A stretch of DNA of 64,000 bases from DATLGB01 sp963740765 (GTDB lineage: Bacteria > Actinomycetota > Thermoleophilia > Solirubrobacterales > Solirubrobacteraceae): assembly GCA_963740765.1 (NCBI GenBank), contig CAVUFN010000001.1:1-64000 (forward strand), in the 5' to 3' direction. Numbering within the stretch: the stretch's first letter is position 1; the number at the start of each line of letters is the position of its first letter. A program made the translations under genes and the position numbers. The notes under the pieces were generated by a model. It saw only the letters and a list, made by a program, of their open reading frames with translations, searched no databases and was not told where the DNA came from. Of this stretch, positions 58,207-64,000 are shown piece after piece.

Positions 58207-58582
58207 CTACCCCTCCGATCTCAAGTACCACCCCGAGCATGACTGGGCCCGCGTGGACGGGGACACCGCCACGCTCGGCATCACCTGGTACGCCCAGGAC
58301 TCACTGGGCGAGATCGTGTTCTTCGACCCGCCCGAGGTCGGCGCGACCGTCACCAAGGACGAGCCGTACGCGGAGGTCGAGTCCGTCAAGGCGGTCAGCG
58401 ACGTCATCGCGCCGCTGTCCGGCGAGGTCACCGAGGTCAACGAGGCGCTCGGCTCCGAGCCCGAGAAGATCAACGACGCCCCGTACGACGACGGCTGGCT
58501 GGTCAAGGTCAAGCTGACGGACCCCTCCGAGGTCGACGACCTGATGGATGCGTCCGCCTACGAGGCGACGCTCGAGGGCTGA
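58199..58582 (+). CDS. gcvH: Glycine cleavage H protein
   Basis: 127 aa, full length. Lipoyl-carrier: the modified Lys is K64 in EVESVKAVSD. Other hallmarks are LKYHPEHDWARVDGD, GITWYAQDSLGEIVF and NDAPYDDGWLVKVK. Shuttles the aminomethyl group between the P, T and L proteins. Its last 25 bases overlap the convergent phosphatase gene. Confidence 0.97.
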   Translation: MADYPSDLKYHPEHDWARVDGDTATLGITWYAQDSLGEIVFFDPPEVGATVTKDEPYAEVESVKAVSDVIAPLSGEVTEVNEALGSEPEKINDAPYDDGWLVKVKLTDPSEVDDLMDASAYEATLEG

Positions 58583-60192
58583 CGAACCCCTAGGTACTGC
58601 ACCGCCAGCACGGCGGCGTCGTCCCGGCGCGGCTCGGGGACGTAGGACACGAGCTGCTCCGCCAGCGCGGGCACGTCGTGCACGAGCGTCGCGGCCCGCT
58701 CGGCCAGCGTCGCCAGGCCCTCGTCGATGGACGACTCGGGGCGCTCCACCAGGCCGTCCGTGTAGATGACGAGCGTGTCGCCGGGACGGAGCGTCGCCTC
58801 GCCCTCGGCGCGGCGCTCCAGCGGCGGGACGCCCAGCAAGGGGGAACGGCCGCCCTCCAGGTAGGACGTCGTCCCGTCCGCACGGATCAGCAGCGGCGGC
58901 GGGTGGCCGGCGAGCGCGTAGCGCATGCGCCCGGTGCGCAGGTCGAGCACCACGTAGGCGACCGTGGCCAGCGGCCGCAGCGCCAGCGAGCCGGCGAAGC
59001 GGTCCAGCGCCGTCAGCGCGTCCCGCGGCGCGCTGGGCCTCAGACCCTCCACCCGCGCGGCCGAGCGCAGCTTGCCCATCGTCGCCGCCGCGTCGAGGCC
59101 GTGGCCGGCGACGTCGCCGACGTTGAGCGCCACCCGTCCGTCGCCGCCGTCGATCAGGTCGTACCAGTCGCCGCCGACCGCCACCACGCCCTGAGCGGGC
59201 ACGTAGAACGCCGACGCCGACAGCCCCTCCGGGACCTCCAGGTCCGGCAGCAGGCTGCGCTGGAGGGCAAGGGCGATCTCGCGCTGCTCGCTGAGCGCGT
59301 CCTCCCGCGCGCGATCGAGGCGGTCCAGGCGGCGCCCGACCGCGAACGTGAGCAGGACGCCGACGAGCGCGAACAGCGCCAGCGCGCCGATCTCGGCCCA
59401 CAACGTGCGGTTCAGCGGCCCGATGACCGCGCTGTAGGGGCGGTCCACGACCGCGGTCCAGCCCGTCCCGCCCACCGTTGCGAAGCCGAGCACGCGGCGG
59501 CCCTGCGCCGTCTGCGCCGAGTCGACGACGCCGTGGCGCTCGCGGCGCATCCGCGCGACCGGGTACCCCCGCGGCGGGGCCTGCAGGCCCCGCACCGGTG
59601 CGGAGCCGACGATCACGTGGCCGGCCGAGTCGACCAGCGTCACCCCCGCGTCGGGTGAGAACAGCAGCCGGCGCAGGCCCTCGCCCGCGGCGTCGAGGGC
59701 GAGCGAGCCGGCGACGACGCCGCTGACCATGTTCTTCGCGTCCCGCGTCGGGAACGCGTAGGTGAGCAACGGCCGGTTGCGCACCCGGCCGAGCACGACC
59801 TCGCTGACCGCGGCCTGGCCCGACAGCGCCCGCCTCACGTACCGCCGGTCGGAGAGGTCGATGGGAGGCGTGCCGGGCGGCAGGGACGTGGAGAGCCTCG
59901 TGAACCCCCGCGTGTCGATGAAGCCGATGCCGTTCTCGAAGCGCCCCGTGGCGATGACACGCCTGAGGTAGGGCAGCATCTTCGGGCTGCCCGCCGCGAC
60001 GTCGGCGTTGGCGGCGACGCTGGCGAGGATCGCGAACTGGTCGTCGAGGTAGCCGCGGGCGTTGAGCGCCGCCGCACGCGCCACCTCCGCGCTCTCGGCG
60101 CGGCGGTCGGCCGAGGAGGCGCTGCGGTGCGAGATCGCCACCAGCGCGCCCAGCGCTGCCAGGACGGCGATGGCGGGCAGCGCGGTGAACAT
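58558..60192 (-). CDS. Membrane sensor SpoIIE/PP2C phosphatase with extracellular sensor domain
   Basis: 544 aa from ATG at 60192. A signal-anchor helix (~5-20), a Cache-like extracellular domain (~35-250: GRFENGIGFIDTRGFTRLST, SDRRYVRRALSGQAAVSEVVLG, GVVAGSLALDAAG), a second membrane helix (~265-285), a short coiled linker (DRLDRAREDALSEQREIALALQRSLLP) and a PP2C domain (GGDWYDLIDGGDGRVALNVGDVAGHGLDAAATMG, ALAGHPPPLL, DTLVIYTDGLVE, DDAAVLAV). Likely dephosphorylates an anti-sigma antagonist in response to an outside signal. Antisense between gcvTH and gcvPA. Confidence 0.9.
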   Translation of the reverse strand: MFTALPAIAVLAALGALVAISHRSASSADRRAESAEVARAAALNARGYLDDQFAILASVAANADVAAGSPKMLPYLRRVIATGRFENGIGFIDTRGFTRLSTSLPPGTPPIDLSDRRYVRRALSGQAAVSEVVLGRVRNRPLLTYAFPTRDAKNMVSGVVAGSLALDAAGEGLRRLLFSPDAGVTLVDSAGHVIVGSAPVRGLQAPPRGYPVARMRRERHGVVDSAQTAQGRRVLGFATVGGTGWTAVVDRPYSAVIGPLNRTLWAEIGALALFALVGVLLTFAVGRRLDRLDRAREDALSEQREIALALQRSLLPDLEVPEGLSASAFYVPAQGVVAVGGDWYDLIDGGDGRVALNVGDVAGHGLDAAATMGKLRSAARVEGLRPSAPRDALTALDRFAGSLALRPLATVAYVVLDLRTGRMRYALAGHPPPLLIRADGTTSYLEGGRSPLLGVPPLERRAEGEATLRPGDTLVIYTDGLVERPESSIDEGLATLAERAATLVHDVPALAEQLVSYVPEPRRDDAAVLAVQYLGVRQPSSVAS

Positions 60193-60272
60193 CAGGCCGC
60201 GGCGGGTGCGCAGTAAGGGTGGGGACGCGCCCTCGTTGATCTGGCGGATTATGCCTCGCTAGCGTCATTGTC

Positions 60273-61643
60273 GTGTCCCGCTACACCTCCGCGACGGACG
60301 CCGACCGCCAGGCGATGTTGGACGCGATCGGCGTCGAGAGCGTCGACGACCTGTTCGCCGACATCCCCCAGGGGCTGCGCTACGACGGCCCGCTGGACCT
60401 GCCCGACGGCAAGCCCGAGCAGGAGGTCTTCGGCTACCTCCGCGCCCTCGCCGCCCGCAACGTCTCCACCGAGGACGAGCTCTCGTTCCTGGGGGCCGGG
60501 ATGTACGACCACTACGTCCCCGCGCTGGTCGACAGCGTCACCTCGCGCTCGGAGTTCCTGACGCCGTACACGCCCTACCAGCCCGAGGTCAGCCAGGGCG
60601 GTCTGCAGGTCATGTTCGAGTACCAGACCATGATCTCGGAGCTCACCGGGCTGCCCGTGTCCAACGCGAGCGTGTACGAGGGCCCGAGCGCCCTCGCCGC
60701 CGCGGGCTACCTGGCCAAGATCCACACCGGCCGCTCGAAGTTCGTCATCTCGCGCGGCGTGCACCCGCACTCGCGCGAGACGCTGGCGACCACCGGCGCC
60801 GGCTGGGGCACGTCGGTCGAGACCGTCGAGCTGGCGGACGGCGTCACGGACGCCGATGCCCTGCGCGCCGCTGTCGACGAGGACACCGCCGCGGTCTTTC
60901 TCATGCAGCCGAACTTCCTCGGCGCCGTCGAGGACCTCGAGGCACTCGCCCCGATCGTCAAGGACACGTCCCACCCACCCCCGCTGCTGGTCGTCCAGGT
61001 GGACCCGATGACGCTCGGCGTGCTGCGCCCGCCCGGCGACTTCGGCGTCGACATCGCCGTCGGCGAGGGTCAGCCGCTCGGCAACCGCCTCGACTACGGC
61101 GGTCCGTCGTTCGGCTTCTTCGCCGCCGACACGCCCTACCTGCGCCGCATGCCCGGCCGCATCGCGGGCGAGACGACGGACGTCGACGGCAAGCGCGGCT
61201 TCGTCCTCACCCTGCAGACGCGCGAGCAGCACATCCGCCGCGAGAAGGCGACCTCGAACATCTGCACCGCTCAGGCGCTCAACGCGCTGATGGCGACGAT
61301 CTACCTGAGCTGGCTGGGCAAGGAGGGCTACGCCGAGCTGGGCGAGCTGATGCTCCGCCGCGCCGACTACGCCCGCGAGACGCTGACCGCGCTCGACGGC
61401 GTCAGCGCCCTGCACGAGCAGCCGGTCGTGCGCGAGTTCGCCGTCGCGCTCGACGCGCCGGTGAGCGAGGTGCTGGAGCGCTGCTGGGCCCAGGGCGTCA
61501 ACCCCGGCTATCCGCTGGGCGAGGAGTACGGCGAGAACGGCCTGCTGGTCGCGATCACCGAGCAGCGCTCCAAGACCGACATCGACCGGCTCGCCTCCGT
61601 GCTGGGCGCCGCCGTCCGCGAGACGAGCGGAGTCGCGGCATGA
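60273..61643 (+). CDS. gcvPA: Glycine dehydrogenase (decarboxylating) subunit 1
   Basis: 456 aa from GTG at 60273. The P protein is split here: this is the N-terminal half, without the PLP lysine. Signatures: LGAGMYDHYVPALVDSVTSRSEFLTPYTPYQPEVSQGGLQ, NASVYEGPSALAAA, GEGQPLGNRLDYGGPSFGFFA, QTREQHIRREKATSNICTAQAL. Works as a heterodimer with GcvPB. Confidence 0.96.
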   Translation: MSRYTSATDADRQAMLDAIGVESVDDLFADIPQGLRYDGPLDLPDGKPEQEVFGYLRALAARNVSTEDELSFLGAGMYDHYVPALVDSVTSRSEFLTPYTPYQPEVSQGGLQVMFEYQTMISELTGLPVSNASVYEGPSALAAAGYLAKIHTGRSKFVISRGVHPHSRETLATTGAGWGTSVETVELADGVTDADALRAAVDEDTAAVFLMQPNFLGAVEDLEALAPIVKDTSHPPPLLVVQVDPMTLGVLRPPGDFGVDIAVGEGQPLGNRLDYGGPSFGFFAADTPYLRRMPGRIAGETTDVDGKRGFVLTLQTREQHIRREKATSNICTAQALNALMATIYLSWLGKEGYAELGELMLRRADYARETLTALDGVSALHEQPVVREFAVALDAPVSEVLERCWAQGVNPGYPLGEEYGENGLLVAITEQRSKTDIDRLASVLGAAVRETSGVAA

Positions 61644-63115
61644 CCGAGACGATCTTCGAGATCTCCAAGCCCGGCCGCCGCGCCTTCGTGGCGCCCGCCC
61701 TCGACGTCCCGGAGAAGCCGCTCGACGACCTCCTGCCGGCCCAGTTCCGCCGCACGGAGAAGCCCAAGCTCCCCGAGGTCTCCGAGCCGGAGATCAACCG
61801 GCACTACAACCGGCTCTCCAAGCGCAACTTCGACCTCGACACCGGCTTCTACCCGCTCGGCTCGTGCACGATGAAGCACAACCCGAAGCTGCACGAGCGC
61901 GTCGCCGCGCTGCCCGGCCACGCGCGCCTGCACCCGCTGCAGGACCCGCGCCGCGCCCAGGGCGCCCTGCAGCTCATGTACGAGCTCCAGCACGCGCTGA
62001 GCGAGGTCTCGGGCCTTCCGCACGTCTCGCTGCAGCCGTCCGCCGGCTCCCACGGCGAGCTGGCCGGCGTCCTGCTCACCCGCGCCTACCACGAGGACCG
62101 CGGCGAGCACCGCCACAAGGTCCTTGCCCCGGAGACGTCGCACGGCACGAACCCGGCGACGGTGACGATGGGCGGCTACGAGACCGTCAAGGTCGCCGTC
62201 GACGCGGACGGCAACGTGGACATCGACGACCTGCGCGCCAAGGCGACGGAGGACGTCGCCTGCCTGATGCTCACCAATCCGAGCACGCTCGGGCTGTTCG
62301 AGACGCAGATCTCCGAGATCGCCAAGATCGTCCACGAGGTCGGCGCGACGCTCTACTACGACGGCGCCAACCTCAACGCCATCATGGGCAAGAGCCGCCC
62401 GGGCGACATGGGCTTCGACATCGTGCACTTCAACCTGCACAAGTCCTTCACCCAGCCGCACGGCGGCGGTGGCCCGGGCAGCGGACCGATCGCGGTATCC
62501 GACCGCATCGAGCCCTACCTGCCGCGCCCGCAGGTCGTCCGGCGCGAGTCCGGCAACGGCGCGGGACCGTCGTTCGACCTCGACTTCGACCGTCCGAAGT
62601 CGATCGGCCGCCTGCGCGGCTTCCAGGGCAACTTCGGGGTCTTCGTGCGCTCCTACGCCTACATCCTGTCCCTCGGCGGCGACGGGCTCCAGGAGGCGTC
62701 GGAGACCGCGGTCCTCAACGCCAACTACCTACTGGCGCGGCTCAAGGAAACGGCGGGCGAGCACCTGCCCGTCGCCTACGACCGTCTCTGCATGCACGAG
62801 TTCGTCCTCTCGGGCGCGCCGATGAAGAAGGCGCTCGGGCTGCGGACGCTCGACCTCGCCAAGCGGCTGCTGGACTTCGGGTACCACCCGCCGACCGTCT
62901 ACTTCCCGCTCGTGGTCGACGAAGCGCTGATGGTCGAGCCGACGGAGACGGAGACCAAGGAGACGCTCGACGCCTTCGCCGACGGCATCGCGGAGATCCT
63001 GCGCGAGGCCGGCGACGACCCCGAGATCGCCCGGACGGCGCCGCACACGACGCCCGTCCGGCGCCTCGACGAGGCCGGCGCCGCCAAGCGCCCCGTCATC
63101 CGCCAGCCCCTGTAG
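61640..63115 (+). CDS. gcvPB: Glycine dehydrogenase (decarboxylating) subunit 2
   Basis: 491 aa, ATGA overlap with gcvPA. PLP lysine K268 in FNLHKSFTQPHGGGGPGSGP. Other motifs: NFDLDTGFYPLGSCTMKHNPK, QPSAGSHGELAGVL, APETSHGTNPATVTMGGYE, NPSTLGLFE and DGANLNAIMG. Decarboxylates glycine and loads aminomethyl on GcvH. Confidence 0.97.
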   Translation: MTETIFEISKPGRRAFVAPALDVPEKPLDDLLPAQFRRTEKPKLPEVSEPEINRHYNRLSKRNFDLDTGFYPLGSCTMKHNPKLHERVAALPGHARLHPLQDPRRAQGALQLMYELQHALSEVSGLPHVSLQPSAGSHGELAGVLLTRAYHEDRGEHRHKVLAPETSHGTNPATVTMGGYETVKVAVDADGNVDIDDLRAKATEDVACLMLTNPSTLGLFETQISEIAKIVHEVGATLYYDGANLNAIMGKSRPGDMGFDIVHFNLHKSFTQPHGGGGPGSGPIAVSDRIEPYLPRPQVVRRESGNGAGPSFDLDFDRPKSIGRLRGFQGNFGVFVRSYAYILSLGGDGLQEASETAVLNANYLLARLKETAGEHLPVAYDRLCMHEFVLSGAPMKKALGLRTLDLAKRLLDFGYHPPTVYFPLVVDEALMVEPTETETKETLDAFADGIAEILREAGDDPEIARTAPHTTPVRRLDEAGAAKRPVIRQPL

Positions 63116-63119
63116 CGCC

Positions 63120-63767
63120 TCAGTGGCGTAGGTACGCGAGGACGGCCAGGACGCGCCGGTGGTCGGCGCCGTCGGCGGTGAGCCCGAGCTTGTCGAAGAT
63201 CCGCGAGATGTGCTTCTCGACGGCGCCGGGGGTCACGACCAGCGACTCCGCAATGCCCCCGTTCGACCGCCCCTGAGCCACCAGCTCGAGGACGTCGAGC
63301 TCACGTGGCGTGAGGTCGGCGAGCGGGCCGTCGTCTCCCCGGCGCGGGTTGACCATCGCGGCCACGACCTCCGGGTCGAGCGCGGTCCCGCCCGCGCCCA
63401 CGCGGGTGACGGCCTCGGCGAAGGCCCTGACGTCGCTGACGCGCTCCTTGAGCAGATAGCCGACGCCGCCGCGGCCGTCGGCGAGCAGCTCCGCGGCGTA
63501 GACGGGCTCGACGTACTGGCTCAGGACGAGGACCTTGAGCTCGGGGTGGCGGCGCCGCGCCTCGAGCGCCGCGCGCAGGCCCTCGTCGGTGAACGTCGGC
63601 GGCATGCGCACGTCGACCACGGCGAGGTCGGGCTTGTGACCGCTGGCGATGCGCAGCAGCCCGTCCCCGTCCCCGGCCGTGGCGACCACCTCGTGGCCGT
63701 GCTCGGAGAGCAGTCGCTTGAGCCCCTCGCGGAGCAGGACCAGGTCCTCGGCTAGGACGACGCGCAC
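63120..63767 (-). CDS. NarL/LuxR-family response regulator
   Basis: 215 aa from GTG at 63767. Receiver: acidic pair in VVLAEDLVLL, phospho-Asp in AVVDVRMPP (about residue 50), switch Ser in LSQY and Lys in YLLKERV. C-terminal LuxR HTH (LTPRELDVLELVAQGRSNGGIAESLVVTPGAVEKHISRIFDKLGL). Paired with the overlapping histidine kinase. Lies 4 bases after gcvPB on the opposite strand. Confidence 0.94.
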   Translation of the reverse strand: MRVVLAEDLVLLREGLKRLLSEHGHEVVATAGDGDGLLRIASGHKPDLAVVDVRMPPTFTDEGLRAALEARRRHPELKVLVLSQYVEPVYAAELLADGRGGVGYLLKERVSDVRAFAEAVTRVGAGGTALDPEVVAAMVNPRRGDDGPLADLTPRELDVLELVAQGRSNGGIAESLVVTPGAVEKHISRIFDKLGLTADGADHRRVLAVLAYLRH

Positions 63768-64000
63768 GGCAGGGATGCTCGCACGGTCGTCCCCTGACCG
63801 GCCGCCGAGGCGACGTCGAGCCGTCCGTCCACGGCCTCCACGCGGTGCCGCAGCGCGCTCAGGCCCGAGCCGAGGGGGTTCGCGCCCCCGTTGCCGTCGT
63901 CGGCGACCTCGACGGTCAGCATCCCGGCGAACCGGTCCACGACGATGCGCAGGCGCGCGGCGCGGGCGTGCTTGAGCGCGTTGGCGACGGCCTCGGCGGC
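63752..64000 (-). CDS. Histidine kinase C-terminus (partial)
   Basis: Only the C-terminal ~82 residues are in the window; the gene continues past 64000. N-box EAVANALKHARA, G1 VADDGNGG and G2 GSGLSALRHRVEAVDGRL followed by GTTVRASLP match the NarX/LiaS HATPase type that pairs with NarL-family regulators. Overlaps the response regulator start by 16 bases. Confidence 0.9.
   Translation of the reverse strand, partial: AAEAVANALKHARAARLRIVVDRFAGMLTVEVADDGNGGANPLGSGLSALRHRVEAVDGRLDVASAAGQGTTVRASLPCASS

Overview
The window is very GC-rich chromosomal DNA (by eye above 70% G+C, with strong G/C at third codon positions). It most resembles a Thermoleophilia/Solirubrobacterales-type actinobacterium. 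The clues are an actinobacterial-style division and cell wall (dcw) cluster with no ftsA, a DUF3618/DUF4235/holin-X/YihY membrane stress cluster, SpoIIE-type phosphatases, a reduced Tad pilus operon, and many small secreted proteins with basic stretches. The taxonomic call is inference. Genes are tightly packed and adjacent genes often share ATGA or GTGA stop/start overlaps, so translational coupling is widespread. I see no insertion sequence, integrase, CRISPR array or rRNA. No gene-free stretch exceeds 300 bases; the longest, 11557-11837, holds the cobalamin riboswitch.

Layout. 1-6.6 kb: secreted proteins, a four-gene minus-strand operon of a beta-helix protein, two cupredoxins and a multicopper oxidase, a peptidoglycan hydrolase and an RDD membrane protein. 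6.6-6.9 kb: divergent tRNA-Leu(CAG) and tRNA-Glu(CTC). 7-11.6 kb: a DMT permease, a GST-like protein, an aminotransferase, small membrane proteins, a PAP2 phosphatase and a PduO-type cobalamin adenosyltransferase. 11.65-18.5 kb: the most interesting block. A cobalamin riboswitch precedes six coupled genes: three secreted or lipid-anchored DUF4430-like proteins, an ECF-type T component, a fused double ATPase, and a membrane S-component fused to an extracytoplasmic alpha/alpha-toroid domain. DUF4430-like and alpha/alpha-toroid folds are the beta and alpha domains of animal intrinsic factor and transcobalamin, so the operon looks like a B12 importer carrying a split transcobalamin-like capture module. 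The transhydrogenase genes pntA and pntB follow with a further ATGA coupling.

21.4-28.5 kb: an orphan protein, glpD, a membrane protein combining a sigma-region-4-like HTH with an anti-sigma zinc finger, folP, a degenerate Rho paralogue, an orphan gene, a response regulator and a convergent membrane protein. 28.6-33.6 kb: a histidine kinase coupled to cpaB, cpaF, tadB and tadC, then a family 2 glycosyltransferase. 33.6-35.1 kb: a DUF3352 lipoprotein.

35.2-55.5 kb: the dcw cluster, in order mraZ, rsmH, ftsL-like, ftsI, murE, murF, mraY, murD, ftsW, murG, murC, ftsQ, ftsZ. It is interrupted by a DMT permease, an alkyltransferase-like gene and a six-gene membrane/regulatory block. It supplies UDP-MurNAc-pentapeptide synthesis, lipid I and II formation, septal polymerisation and the Z-ring. 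Likely MraZ operator repeats and a promoter precede it.

55.5-64 kb: a lyase-like secreted-type protein without a signal peptide, the glycine cleavage genes gcvT and gcvH, an antisense SpoIIE sensor phosphatase, gcvPA and gcvPB, and at the edge a NarL-family response regulator with its histidine kinase cut by the window end.
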